Assembly: GCA_014925825.1 (NCBI GenBank)
Contig: JACGCK010000003.1
Location: 682,001-746,000, forward strand
Direction of reading: 5' to 3'
Source of the DNA: Pholiota molesta
Lineage: Eukaryota > Basidiomycota > Agaricomycetes > Agaricales > Strophariaceae
DNA length: 64,000 nucleotides
Shown piece after piece: positions 1-12,000 of the stretch. The stretch's first letter is position 1, and every line of letters starts with the position of its first letter. The position numbers were made by a program, and so were the translations under genes. The notes beneath the pieces were generated by a model, which saw only the letters and a list, made by a program, of their open reading frames with translations, was not told the DNA's origin and searched no databases.

Positions 1-1929
1 TTAGCCCAATAGACGCCAATGAGGGTAATCGCTGGACTCCAAACCAATCACCACCACCGAAATTGGAATATGTTAAGCTTCCTGGAACGAAAGGTGCTCT
101 TTTGGTCAAGGCCGTTGAAACAGCGAAGAAAAGGTACGCGACTTCTTTTCTTCTACATTCGTGTCATTGAGTGACTCTCGTTTTCGTATTTCTATGATAT
201 CTTTAGCTTCCTGGCCATTCTCTGTGGCGACAACGGAGAAAAGGTCGAGCTATTCGCTGGCACCTATCGGACGGCACTCGGATTGTCAAGGACATTTATT
301 CTGCCAGATTCGCCACGTTCGCTAGAGCTACAACTCCAGGGGGATGACCTCGTCGAGGTATTTTTGGTGTTTGCGCAGAATGTGTTCGGCCTGGAACCCG
401 CCACGGTGCGTGTCCGCGAGGTGCGCATCGGGCGTGCGGAGCGCAGGGCGGCCCGGCGTCGAGCGCGCGAGAACCGCCCAGGCGAACAGTCCACGAACGA
501 GGGGGATCAACTCGAAGAGGAAACGAACGTGAGCGTCAGCATTGGCGTGTCCGTCCCGAGTACAGTGGCTGCAGTCACTGGCTCCGATGCCCCAACGCGA
601 TCAGGCAGCCCGACCCTCGTTGCGAATGAGCATCCATCCGTCTCTGGGGAACGTACCCAGACCCCTGAACTTACAAATACTACCTCTAATACCCAGTCAG
701 ATGACCTCTTACTACTTGCTACCGCTCAGATGGGCCCTTATACCACATTCCAGCAACTACAATTTGCACCTAATTTCCACTAGCCTCTATTGCAGATGAG
801 TATGTTATTCCCCCCACATACCCTTCTTTCTTGGAATATAAAGCCAAGCACGAACCGGATAACGACGGCAATGTCTCGCAAACTACAGACCTACCGCAGA
901 CGCAGTTCTCCCCACCCGGCCTGCCAGTTCCTACGCCCACAACGCCCCCGAAATGGTATTACCGGGATCCTAAAAATGTCGTCCATGGTAAGTCCTATAC
1001 GTACTATTCAACGTTTGTTCGTAATAATGCTGATGCGTTCATTAGGCCCATGGAAATCTTCCCTCATGCAAGCATGGTATAAAGACGGTCTCCTCCCACC
1101 CGATCTTCCGGTCAGACGCGAAGAAGACACTGAATATATGCTCCTTAAAGATCTCCGGCTGCAAAGCGTGGACCCGACGCAGCCCTTCCGCGTCGTGACG
1201 CCATTGGTCGATGCACAGCAAACCGGACCCTCGAGATTAGACGAGAGCCTCACATCTACTAAAGAGATGCAGCTCCTGTCCCCTATATCTCTACTGGAAC
1301 AGCCAAGGCACTTCGGCCCACCCGCATTGTTCTTCTCATCGCGTGGGGGCCACAGCACCTCTATCGTTGATGTGCGTGGGCGGTCGGTGCTAAAGAGCAA
1401 GTTCCTGTGGAGCAATGACGACGCGGACAATGCCAAGGTGTCGTCGACGGGCAAGCTGGGCGATGTTAAGCGCCTTGAGGCATTCGACGTGAAGAAGGGT
1501 GCGGTACTCGTCGCAATGCGGCAGGGTGGTCTGGAAGTCGTCGATCTCGGCGACGCTCTCCTCAAACCTGCGGACCAGTCCCGTACGGTATTGCCCAATT
1601 ACAACCCACCTCTGAGCAATATCAACCGCCGCGCGCCGTTTATATGGAAAATAGGCTCACCCCTAACTACACCGACCACGAGTCAGGGTGCAGGCCTAGA
1701 CGCCAAGACTACCGGTTCGTATGGGCTGTCCATGGGGAAGAAGGTATCGCTCATCTCGACCAGAAACTCGAACAGCAAGACGGACTCGTTCTCGCCTGAT
1801 TTCGATGTGGACCCACAAGACGAAGTTCTATTTTTAGGACGCAAAGAGGACGAGGTTTACTTGTGCGAACGGAATGCTGTTTCATTCAGGATATTAAGGT
1901 TGTCTCCGACAAGTCATGACACAGTATAG
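1..1929 (+). CDS. GYF-domain protein, 3' part (5' end outside window)
   Basis: The coding region is open from the window edge (frame starting at base 3). Introns are at about 134-206 and 988-1045, and the stop is at 1927-1929. The clearest domain is a GYF domain spanning the second intron: PKWYYRDPKNVVHG joined to PWKSSLMQAWYKDG, then LPVRR. This matches the W-x-Y...GP(F/W)...M..W...G pattern that binds proline-rich peptides. Upstream is a conserved-looking stretch (about 210-420) reading LELQLQGDDLVEVFLVFAQN, followed by a very basic Arg-rich segment. Upstream and downstream strands such as LEAFDVKKGAVLVAM resemble beta-propeller (CNH-like) sequence, but I cannot confirm that. Reading changes from frame 1 to frame 3 near 775-778 without a convincing intron; see findings. 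The GYF call is solid and the cellular role unknown. Confidence 0.7.
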
Positions 1930-2197
1930 GATGATTATTTCCACGAACTATCATGCATACCAACGCAACCTCATGGATTTTTCGCACATTACTCCTTTTG
2001 TTAATTTTTCCTTTATTGAGGGTCATGGTGTATCTTGAATAATCAACTACTGGTAAGCATTGCATAGTGACCTGTATAGCTATTTAAATATATTGTAAAC
2101 AAAATAAACGAGAAACAGCATTTGACTGGTTCAAGGCTGATTCTTCAGCACAAAAAGATCTGCATCTACTTGTAAATATATCTTAAATCTATTCTCT

Positions 2198-4799
2198 TCA
2201 CAACTTTCCGACGATCTTCCGCAATTCAAGCTTCAAAATCTTGCCAGTCGATGTTTTCTGCGCAGCCAAATGTGAGTTGAGTAGACGATATGATCATTAT
2301 AGAAAAGTATCCTCACAGGCAATTCTGGGACAACTTCGACCCACTCAGGGCAGGCAAAGCCTGGCAAGCGTGATTTGGCATGAGCTTTGAGGTCTTTCTC
2401 GAATTCATGGTACCGGCCCTTCCAGGTCGCTACATGGTGTGGATGCAGGACTACAAACGCCATCGGTCGCTCTCCCCACTTGATATGATTGCGAGCAACG
2501 ACACTAACTTCCAAAATATGTGGATGGGTAGTGAGCTCTGTAGACGAAATAAATCAGATATCCAATCAAATAAGTATTGCTGGGATAATTTGAGAATATA
2601 CCTTGTTCGATGGCAAGTGACGATGCATTCTGTTCGAACATGTTAGTTCCTCAATAGTACTCGTGACAAATCTTACTTACCTCGCCCCCGGAAATAATGA
2701 TGTCCTTGCTCCTGTCCATAATTGCAATTGTGCCGTTGGGATGTATCACTGCTAGATCACCAGTATGGAAACTTCCACCAGCAAATGCTTTCCTAGTCGC
2801 TTCAGGATCACGGAAGTACTAAGCATCATGAATCAGTCCCAGAAACAGCCACAGACATAATCATAAACACACTTCTTTCATGACTATATTCCCTCTTGTG
2901 ACGATCTCTCCGACCGTTTTTCCATCTTTTGGGACATCAATCAACGGTCCATCATCAACACCTTCGGGGTAAGGATAGACTACGCGGGCGTCTTCAGCTG
3001 TTGCAAACGCATTTCCTTGACGAGCCATGAGACGAGCGCGTTGTTCCGAAGTTAGGCTGTCCCACGAAGGCTGTGGGTAGTTTCTCGTGAATGGCCCGTA
3101 AGTCTAAAGAAAGAATAGAGCAGATAAATATGAATAAGTGACTTTATGAAATATTATTATTCACTTCTCTGTTGGAATAGATTCAGTATTAATAACAAGT
3201 TCTTGAGATGTGAAACTCACGTTAGACCATAAACATGGACTGTATTAATCCCTAGTTTATCCAGCGCGGCAATAGTATGTGCAGTAGGAGCGGCACCAGC
3301 TAATGCCAGATTATTAATATTATACTCCAACCTACATAAAATAAGCACATACCAACGATTGTGGTTACAGTTTGTGAAAGTTTCTTGGCCAATGGATCAT
3401 GAACAAGGCCAATCTGTTTACTAGAGTCAGAACAACTCGTACGACTCTAGCAGTTATTATCTTCCGTGTTTTACCTGGACTGTTGGTGCAGCACAGTAAT
3501 GAGTTACTCCAGAATTAAGCAAGTGGTACCAAATTTGGGTATAATTGACTGTTCGTAGAGTGATCTCCAGTTACAACTCTCCATCAGATTTATGAAAGTT
3601 GTCGAAATAGATTGGAAAATACCTGTGTAGCAAATGCAAAAACGCTCGCCCATGGATAGGTCCAGCCAGCAGCATGGAACATAGGCAATATCCATAAATA
3701 TGTGGAATGCCGAGTGATCCTTTTGTCCAACAATCACGCTCATGGACGGTTGGAATATATTTATTGAGGACTCACTGTGTCTCGTAAGCATTTCCGATAG
3801 CAGCCAGATACGAGCCTCTGAGAGTCGTTATCACGCCCTTGGGCTGTTACAAAGTGAAAAGCTTAATATTATTCCGAAAAGAGATCGGGGAGCACATACT
3901 CTTCCGGTTGTTCCAGATCTAGGTCGACATTTAGAATACATAGAATATTATTGTGGCGAAGACCCACGTATAACATAAGACTGCTGCGGCATTCTCATCA
4001 CTTTCAGGTTCTAAACCTGGCCAGCCGCGCCCATTGCTGAATCGCCTTCCTTCAGACAGAAATTCTTCATATGGATCGTCAACCCTTCCGTATCCTTAGA
4101 GATAATATAAGGGACCTTCAGCCCAGCGACGAGATTTGTATACTCGTAGTCGACGAGGAGGAGTTTGCATTGACTGTGTTCCACTATGTAGGCAACCTCA
4201 GAAGGCTTCAAGCGAGTATTAATAGGTGTCATGATGGCCCTTGCGGCCATAACACCGTGGTGTGCGTCTGAATGTTGAAATCAATAAACACGAATCCAGA
4301 TCAAGTTCTCAGTGAACAAAGTAGTATACCTGCTATGAGAGGACTGGTTCGGAATGGTATGATTAACGCGTTCAAGGCAAAAGAGTTTTATCTTACGCAT
4401 TGGGAGAAATAACACCAACGCGATCTCCAGGTTGGATTCCGACCTTGATCAGTGCGTAAGCAAGGTTCTGTATGCGTTGCGCCCTGCAAGAATGAACCTT
4501 CAGTGTCCAGACAGACGATGTGTCAATGCACAGTTACCAGACTGAGAAGTTATAGATAACTGGATGTTCGACGTCTGTATGCACGAGCGCCACCTTGTCG
4601 GGGTATATTTGAGCTGCACGCAAAATGAAAGCTAGGGGCGTCTGCAGACGTAGACAGTTGGAATCAGTGGTTCCGCCCGATCGTTAACAGTGTTGAGAGT
4701 TACCAAGGCATGATAGTTCGGCGAGTTGGTAACCTCTCTCAGTCTCAAAATATTGTGTGGAGGAGGGATGCTTTCAGGCGTAGGAGTGAAATTGATCAT
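2198..4799 (-). CDS. AMP-dependent acyl-CoA synthetase (acyl-activating enzyme)
   Basis: This is an ANL-superfamily adenylating enzyme that activates a carboxylic acid to acyl-AMP and then acyl-CoA. The start is MINFTPTPESIPPPHN at 4799. Conserved motifs appear in order on the minus strand across several exons. The phosphate-binding motif SGTTGRPKG is split by an intron near 3840-3905. VYGLTETYGP lies near 3100-3245, and FHTGDLAVIHPNGTIAIMDR with KDIIISGGE near 2690-2800. The C-terminal catalytic-lysine region KTSTGKILKLELRK ends at the stop 2198-2200. The N-terminal pattern resembles plant and fungal AAE-type medium-chain or carboxylate-CoA ligases; the substrate cannot be read from sequence. 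No PTS1 tripeptide is seen (the C-terminus reads VGKL). One apparent frame break lies near 4088, between KDT and the conserved DDPYEEFL stretch. Confidence 0.85.
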
Positions 4800-5052
4800 G
4801 ATGCGGGAGGAAAGGGTAGCGCTGTGAACATGGCATGTTATGCTGGACTTGTTTAGTGACCCCGCCTCTCCGCACTCTCCGGCACCGCCACCCCCGCCGC
4901 GTCAGTGATACCCCACGCGCTCCTATACAGCCATCATGTGCTCTCCTCCTATTTCGCACTGGAACCTGCAGGATGGCCTTGACTTAGCAGTGTACTCTCT
5001 CCTTTAGCTTCCGAGTTGTTCAATTCTCGTTACAGTCAATCTGGTGTCAACA

Positions 5053-7242
5053 ATGCTTGCATTTCAAAGCCTCGCTTTCAAGGTCCACTTTTTCACATCG
5101 CTGATTGTTCTTGTGCTGGGTACGTGCATCCACTCGTTATGGCCGCACCCCTAATTCTTAAACTCATGGTGCCTCTTTCCAGCTGATCCGAACGACTGGG
5201 TGAACGTTGACTATGTGATTTCGCAGGCGAAAGACCAAAGTCGCTCTGCTACCTCCGATGCGAGGGCCACAATAATCGTAATGCGCAGAGCTCTGCAGGA
5301 AAGGGACCATGGAGTAAGTAGCGGCTTGCATCATATGCATGCCTCGGGATTCATATTTCTGCCAGCTGTTACAAACCATAATTTGAACATTTCACCCCCG
5401 AGCAATGATCCCCATGATTATTTGAGCTGGGCTCCATAGTAAAGTTTTCATCTAACTAAAGACAAGCGATAACAACATAATTTACTCTGGAATTTCCTTT
5501 TATTTGAGCAGCCATTGGCCGTATTGCAATTGGTGCACCAAAGCTGGTCGCACTCATTTGGCGCATACCGGCGCTGCTCCTGGACAAAACGACTCTGCTC
5601 CGAGCACAAGCACTTACTCCGTACTAGATCCCAACGATGCATATGGAATGAGGCGGTCCAGACTATGTGGCGCAGAAGGCGTCGCCAACGAAGGCGGCTG
5701 TTACTACTCAAGCTCCTCAAAACGACATTGTCGATGAGCCGGGGAAGAATCCTGTGCTAATACCGCTGACTAGCGTTACGAATCTCCCTGCCCAAAATAC
5801 GGCTGCATCCTTGTCTGCAACAGTTGCAATCACTAGTTTTCTTCCTTCAAAACTGCCTATTCTGTCTGCGCCGATACCAACTACTACCTCAACGTCAGAA
5901 AGCAGAGGTCACGGACCAGCACAGGCTGCGGCGAAAACTACCAAAACTTCTTGCACGGCTTCTCCTACGACATCACTAGCTCCCAGTGCCAGTACGTCGC
6001 CGTTTTTTTTTTCGTTCATATATTTACCTGATACCCGCAGCCTGGACGACCTGCAATTACGTCATGCACGATGGACAGGTGAATCCTGATGTACGAACCC
6101 TGAACGGACCAGACGCAATCAATGATGTCGCCCAGGCCGTCATTTACAGCGCTGTCGCATATGCACTAACGCGATCTTCAATACACTCCCAAAACGTCGC
6201 CGCATGGATCAAAGCATTCTTCTTGGATTCTGCCACCAAAATGAATCCCAATATGAAATTCGGTCAGGTCGTGCGTGGGTCAGGCCCTGACGGTATTAGT
6301 GGAACATTCACGGGCGTGCTTGACCTTCGAGGATTGGTCAAGATAACCAACGCCATAGCTATGATAAAGTCTGCTGAAAGCCCGGATTGGACCCCAGACC
6401 TGGATCAACAGATGAGTTCCTGGCTATCTAGCTATGTCAATTGGCTGTCTACGAGCACTATTGGGACGAAGACTGCAACACGTCCGAAGTTCTCATCCGT
6501 TTTTCTCTGGCGTGACTATGATTAACCAAAATCATCCTTAGTAACCACGCAACGTTCTATGCATCTCAGGTTGCGGCTGCGAAGTTCTTATCAGGGGACC
6601 GACCAGGTGCTATAGCTGTTCTTCAAAACTTCTGTTCCACTACTTTTGTGGATCAAGTGGCTCGCACTGGAGAGCAACCTTTCGAAGCCGTGCGTACACG
6701 TCCATATCACTATCGCTGCTTCAATCTAGAGGCGCTAATAGTGAGCAAATAAATATGGATGATATGCTACTCGATGACAATTTTTGTTGTAGACCAACGC
6801 AAAATTAGCTGCTCAGCTAGGCATCGATCTTTGGAATTGCAAGTCGAAGTATGGTGCGACGATACAAACGGCCGTTGACTTCATCATGGCGTTGGACCCT
6901 AAAAATGAGGACGTGAGCCAGATTTTTCCACACCTGGCTTCGGTAGCAGCAGCGTACGGCGACCCAACTGGCAAGTATGCGGCGTTTTTGAAGAAAAAAC
7001 AGCCCAACTATCAGTCGAAACCATACTGGTTCTACGATCAACCAGCCGCTTTAGCGAATGCACCAAAGAATACGAGGCGGGTTGTATGGGAAAGAGAGGA
7101 TTCTCCGCAGACCGGTGGACCTGACCCTCTGGGCGCAAATGTACCGTTCGAGTGTCCAGCCGTCTTTCGCGACGCAATGGCGGTTGAAATTGACAATGAC
7201 CTGTTTGTGACTTGTGACGACCTCCGGTCGTTCTATATGTGA
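5053..7242 (+). CDS. Secreted alginate-lyase-fold protein (frame-disrupted)
   Basis: The product begins with a signal peptide (MLAFQSLAFKVHFFTSLIVL, exon 1 from 5053). A mature N-terminus DPNDWVNVDYV follows, then a Ser/Thr-rich linker (about 5700-5990), then an all-alpha catalytic-like region. Recognisable blocks are DGQVNPDVRTLNGPDAIND, MNPNMKFGQVVRGSGP, GTFTGVLDLRGLVKI, NNHATFYASQ and FEAVRTRPYHYRCFNLEAL. These are typical of the basidiomycete alginate_lyase (PF05426, chondroitin AC/alginate lyase) fold. Likely introns include 6489-6541 and about 6739-6791. Substrate is unknown; fungal members probably act on uronic-acid polysaccharides. The reading frame breaks near 5280 and again near 5646, so the gene is either mis-sequenced or decaying. 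Stop at 7240-7242. Confidence 0.75.
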
Positions 7243-7573
7243 AATGTGCCGTTGGTGTACCGAGCGTTCAAGAGCCCTCGAAGGTCGTCGATCATGTCCT
7301 CTATTGATGCTGAACGTCGTGTAGAATGTAGCACTAGCTAGATGACCAACAATTATTATAGACTTCCGTTGCCAAAGATAAAAGTGATACTTACAAGTCA
7401 GTCAGACAGGCATCAATGGACTCTTGACAGGAAAGGGAACGCTTTCACAAACATCTGACAAACAGGCCAGGGGCACCACCTGGTATCAGTCACAACAACT
7501 TGTTGCAACCGTTCTCTCCTTCCTCACCCTTCCGCCCTCACTACATCCCCCCGACCGTCCTATCATTTCAACA
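7243..7573. other. Intergenic region, Rab5-like promoter
   Basis: No gene is seen. The last 65 bases before the ATG at 7574 are strongly pyrimidine-rich on the + strand, which is common just upstream of highly expressed fungal genes. No clear TATA box lies at a usual distance. Confidence 0.5.
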
Positions 7574-8597
7574 ATGGTTGATTCAGCCTCTGGAGCTGCA
7601 GACAAGTCCGTTCAGGTTAAGCTCGTCCTATTGGGTAAGTCAACTCAGTGCTGCGCCTTCTGATATTGTTCTCAAATTTGCACTCGTTTTCCTAACGTCG
7701 AATGTTTTAACTAATAGGCGAGGCCGCTGTTGGAAAGTCCTCGGTTGTCCTTCGATTCGTATGTGTCTTCTATTGGCAATCTGCGCTACCAGAGCTTGGG
7801 ACTTATCGTAATATCACAGGTCTCCAACGAATTCCAGCCTAACAAAGAGCCTACTATCGGCGCTGCGTTCCTCACGCAAAAATGTCGACTTGAGGACCGC
7901 ATTTTGAGATATGAGATCTGGGATACTGCAGGACAAGAGCGTTTCCACTCACTTGCCGTGCGTCGTCATTAAAGAGTTCATTTGGATATTTCATTGACCG
8001 CCTGTCTAGCCTATGTACTACCGCAACGCACAAGCCGCAGTCGTCGTATATGATGTCACCAAGGCCAGCAGCTTAGAGAAGGCAAAATCTTGGGTCAAGG
8101 AGCTGCAGCGCCAAGCCAACCCCAACATTGTCATCGCACTGGCTGGAAACAAAGTCGACCTCGTGCAATCCTCCGCATCTTCCCCCTCGGCTGCATCTTC
8201 CCCCGAATCCGAAGATGAGGCAGACGATGCGACCGCTACCCCCGGAGAGACAGCTGGATCATCAGGCGGCGAACCTGAAAGCCTTCGACAAGTTCCCCGC
8301 GAGGAAGCCCAAGCATATGCCACTGAGGCCGGGCTGTTATTCTTCGAGACGAGTGCCAAGACTGGAGAGGGAATTGTGGATATTTTCACTGAAATTGGTC
8401 AGTGTACTCTATTCTGCTATGCTATCCACTCTCATCTTTCTACAGCCAAGAAGATTCCCATCGAACATATATTAGCTGCGACTCGTGGAACTTCTGGACG
8501 TCCAGGTGCCAGTGGCAGCCGAGCCGAAGGCACACGGCAGCCAGGTGTAAATCTGGAAGAGGATCCTGCAAAGGGAAAAGATGCATGCAACTGTTAA
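7574..8597 (+). CDS. Rab5/Vps21/Ypt5-type small GTPase
   Basis: Five exons (7574-7634, 7718-7758, 7820-7957, 8010-8397, 8446-8597) give an intact product of about 259 aa. It carries all Rab G motifs: GEAAVGKSS (res. 21-29), the switch region [11 protein letters not shown] typical of Rab5, WDTAGQE (68-74), NKVD (127-130) and ETSAK (193-197). The C-terminus ends in CNC, a CxC signal for double geranylgeranylation. Rab5 enzymes control early-endosome fusion and endocytic sorting. The unusual part is an extra segment of about 40 residues, rich in Ser, Pro, Glu and Asp (about 132-171), between NKVD and RQVP. It makes the protein longer than the usual 200-220 aa. The insertion lies wholly inside exon 4, so it is not a splicing artefact. 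Confidence 0.93.
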
Positions 8598-8845
8598 ATG
8601 CATGTCATTTCTGCCAGGGTCATACTCGTGCCCTGAACTCCATGACAGTCTCATTACCTTATGATCTTTATGCCTTTCCTCCGTTGCTTTTTCCACAAAT
8701 CTTTTTATCCCCGTAGCCATTTGTAATACTCTCTAAATATATCACTTAGACTTATTATGGATTGTCTGAGCAGGAACACGTATTATACACACATTTCAAT
8801 TCCCTCATCACATCGCCCATCAATCAACATACGGAGGAGGCCTCA

Positions 8846-10870
8846 TCACTTGATCGTTCTCACTTTCACGTCGACTTTCTGGGATGAGATAAGGAGGCGG
8901 CGCATGTCCATGAGAGGATTCAGGCTGTTGAGGAGGAAGAGTGGTTCCAGGAGTTGATGTTTGTAGCCTGAGTGGTGGTGGTGATTCGCCTTGGTGGTAA
9001 GAAACAAGTAAAGGGGAGATGGGCGGCTGGGCGTCGTTTGTTGCATCGGAACAGGGGATCTGAAATGAGAATCAATAGATGGAGGGGGATCAGAGGGATC
9101 ATCCATTGCAGGTGGTGGTGGAGGCTGTTCGCCCCCTTGACTATTTTCCTCTCTTTGATCGAGAACGACGGACAATGCCTCAATAGCAGCATGAGTAGCC
9201 TGTTCAGTCAAAGAAGTCAAATTCGTGTCTCTTGATGCCATTTCTAGAGTCGGAGGAGGAGTAGAAGCCCTTTGCATGTCTTCTGAATGGCCGTCAAACT
9301 GCTCTTGGAAAGAAAAGCCAAAGATAGTTCCTTCTCCTGGGATTTCGCGAGGCACAAGGATGTCGTCCATGAGATCGTTGGAATCTGGTAAGAATATCTC
9401 TCTCTCTGATTCTTGAAATGTGGGCAATCGTGACGAGGAAGAGGCTTCCAAGGCGGAGACAAAAAATGGTGGAGGTGCATCCCGTTCTTCGAATGGAGGC
9501 GGAGCGCCGGAAGGCAGCATACTTGGACCAGCCTCTGAATAGTGGGGAATGGAAGCGTCGACTTCTTCCTCTCGAACTGTTCTCGTGGGCGGTTGATCAT
9601 GCTTCTTCTGGTAGGCATCATCCAAAGCCGGCGAGACCTCGGGAAGAGGGGCAGGTGTAGGCAGAATGGTGATAGGAATGACCATCGTAGAGATTCTTTC
9701 GGTTTGACTTGTTGTGTTGACAAAGGAGACGTGTATCTTGATATGAAACGAAACGGAATGCAACAGTGTTGATTGGGTTATAAGGGGGCTTTCAATATCA
9801 CTGTCCATTCTTCCAACTTCTGTTCGAGAGTCCGATGGCGATGGCGCCGAACTAGGATGCAGTACGAAGCGTAATTGGATAGGTTTGGAGGAATGAAATC
9901 GACATGATGCCCCAGAACGCGCTATAACGACCCGATAAGATGATCCCAAAAAGAGAGGAGACAAAGGCATTTTTGAAGAAGATGGTACATTCGATGCTTC
10001 TGGGCGGGAGTCTGGAGGATTCAGTAGATCTGAACTGCCCTGTAAATATTCATTATCATCCACAGCAATATCGCTGTCGCTGTCTGCGTTGTCGTCGTAA
10101 TATTCCCGTTTCACTTTAACAACGCGTACCAGTTCCGCTCGTACATTGCGCAGTCTCAAGCCTTGATCGACCACGGTCTCGCGAGACGGAGGAGGAACAG
10201 TGACATATAAAGGAATAGCCTCTACCGAGGTGAATGTATTACGTGGTAGTTCGACGTCGACTCGAGTAGGATCCTCTAGTGACATAGCTTCTGGTGAAGA
10301 GGGCAGTGATTGAGTGTGGGACGAATATCGACGTGTATGAACAGTCAGGCTCTTAGAGAGCGATGGTAGGTGTGGGTTTATAGGGTATAGCGTCGCCGTC
10401 AGAGTATGACCAAGAAATGAATGAGGAGTTTGCACGGATTGGGGAGTATCTGGCAAGAGGGGGATTGCGAATGGTATTGACGAGGGCAACAGGCTTTGAT
10501 CATCTTCCCTAGAGTAAAGCCCAATCTCCACATCTGATAGTTCGATTTCATGGTGGTAAGCGCTTTCAAAGGAACGCAGGCCAATCGTACTTATGAAAGT
10601 ACGGAACTTAAGCGCTGAAATTCGCGAACAGCCAGTTGAAGCAACTCACACACGTCCCCAGCGATCCGGGTCGACGCCCTTGATTTGGAGCTCTCCTTCA
10701 ATGGCCGCGCGTTCTCCCTCAGCTCCCAGAAAGCCTTTCTGAAAGTTGACCGCGTTTGCCGTCGGAATAATGAGAATTTGAGGTTCTGACAGGTCTTCAT
10801 ACGACTGGGAACTGGAATTTTCGACAGGATCTTGTTGTGAATATGTTGGAGGTGGGATCGATTCTGACAT
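8846..10870 (-). CDS. Arrestin-like protein, Pro/Ser-rich C-terminus
   Basis: Two exons (10654-10870 and 8846-10614) are separated by an intron of only 39 nt and encode about 661 aa. The N-terminus (MSESIPPPTYSQQDPVE) carries a PPTY proline-tyrosine motif of the kind bound by WW domains of Rsp5/Nedd4 ubiquitin ligases. The next region (ILIIPTANAVNFQKGFLGAE, FESAYHHEIELSDVEIGLYS, and DVELPRNTFTSVEAIPLYVT after it) has the beta-sandwich pattern of arrestin-N and arrestin-C domains. The C-terminal 250 residues are low complexity with further Pro-rich stretches. A role as a ubiquitin-ligase adaptor for plasma-membrane protein endocytosis is inferred from fold and motif, not demonstrated. Ends with KVRTIK at 8846. 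Confidence 0.6.
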
Positions 10871-11282
10871 GTTTTGTGAGTGTTCTTGATGAAGTTACTG
10901 GGTTAGTAATGGGCAAAAGGACGTTTACGACGTCAAGCTATCTCCTGCTGCAACCATCACGTGTATTGTACTTAACAGGGCGCCTCGCGCTGAAGAACAG
11001 AAGATGGAGAATATTTTGGAGAGTAATGACAAAGTCTCTATTTCTCTTGAGTCACAGGAGAGATGTATAGATTAATATCCAACTCTCCATGTTCCGTGAC
11101 ACAGTCTACAGCCGGCAGCACCCATGACACACGTTTCTGGAGAAATTATAATGGTTCGTGCATTATTCCATTCGGACTTGTAAGATTATCGACGTCCTGA
11201 AGTCCAATGTGGGCTTATATCGTGCTCTCTTGTCTTGCTAAACTAGGTGGTAGTGTGTAGGCAGTGCCTTACGGTCGGCGTG
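10871..11282. other. Intergenic region upstream of the arrestin-like gene
   Basis: No gene is seen. The region is the 5' flank of the arrestin-like gene and the 3' flank of uS17m, both on the minus strand. It contains a CACGTG E-box (10958-10963) and a CRE-like GACGTCA (10929-10935), both within about 100 bases of the start codon at 10870. Confidence 0.45.
10929..10963. promoter_or_regulatory. CRE-like GACGTCA plus CACGTG E-box
   Basis: Seen directly: GACGTCA at 10929-10935 and the palindrome CACGTG at 10958-10963, about 60 and 90 bases upstream of the arrestin-like start codon. Such sites are bound by bZIP and bHLH factors respectively in fungi. Function here is inference from position only. 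Confidence 0.35.
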
Positions 11283-11738
11283 TCATGACTTTTGCTTGAG
11301 AGCTTCAAGGACGCTTCCACCGGTTGGCGTCGATGTCGATGCGGCAGTTTCCTCCTGTCGACGCGCCCGAGCAAGTGCGCGCTCTGTTTCCGGGCTTTTG
11401 AGAATTCTTTCGAGGGTAAACCTCTTCATGGCGGATATTGGCCGACAATTGCGGATGGTAACAAGGTCATCCTGGCGCAGTTCTAACATTGAATTAGTGC
11501 TAAATCAAAAACATACAAACGCAAACGCACGATTGCTTTCATCATGAACCAAGAACTTCCTGCTTCGTTCAATACGCTAAACATGGGCAATATAAGTATA
11601 TCAAAGCATTGCACCTGAGTTGTCCAACCGAACCTTTCCCGTCAGTTTGTGGATTACCCAGCGGGAAACCGTGACGGTGGCAGTTTTATTCATGAATCCC
11701 GCCTTCGTAACAATCCCATTAAACGCCATTGGAGGCAT
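11283..11738 (-). CDS. MRPS17: Mitochondrial small-subunit ribosomal protein uS17m
   Basis: Three exons (11634-11738, 11531-11576, 11283-11482) total 351 nt, encoding 116 aa. The product matches the S17 family throughout: GIVTKAGFMNKTATVTVSRW, then RIERSRKFLVHDESN across the second exon, then LRQDDLVTIRNCRPISAMKR. S17 binds 16S-type rRNA in the small subunit. The start MPPMAFNG at 11738 is chosen because it directly precedes the conserved beta-barrel; the open frame extends further upstream but without similarity. The C-terminal extension (about 45 residues, Ala/Glu/Thr-rich) beyond the bacterial-type core fits a mitochondrial member. Intact. Confidence 0.88.
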
Positions 11739-12000
11739 CTTGGCGCCTGAATTCTGCGGAGAGCGGATGAAGTGGTAGGTGTAAGGGAAACTGGTGCAAC
11801 AGCTATCCAATTTGGTGGAAATGTTTAGGCCGTGGGAATCAAATCTTTCCCGTTGACGGGCCGGTCTTCCCCCCCGACCTTGGTAATTTTGCTTTACTTT
11901 TAGTATTTCTGTAACATTCATGTTCGCGTTCATGTCCAAAAGCCAGCTATTGACCTTACGGCTATACATCATTTGATCCGTCTGATCTTGCTCCTCTCAC

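Noticed and set aside
1008..1598. 196-codon antisense frame over the GYF domain
   Set aside because: The opposite strand encodes the recognised GYF motif.
2198..4799. Adenylation domain of a secondary-metabolite NRPS-like enzyme
   Set aside because: No carrier-protein, thioesterase or reductase domain follows; the protein ends at KTSTGK...LRK like stand-alone acyl-CoA ligases.
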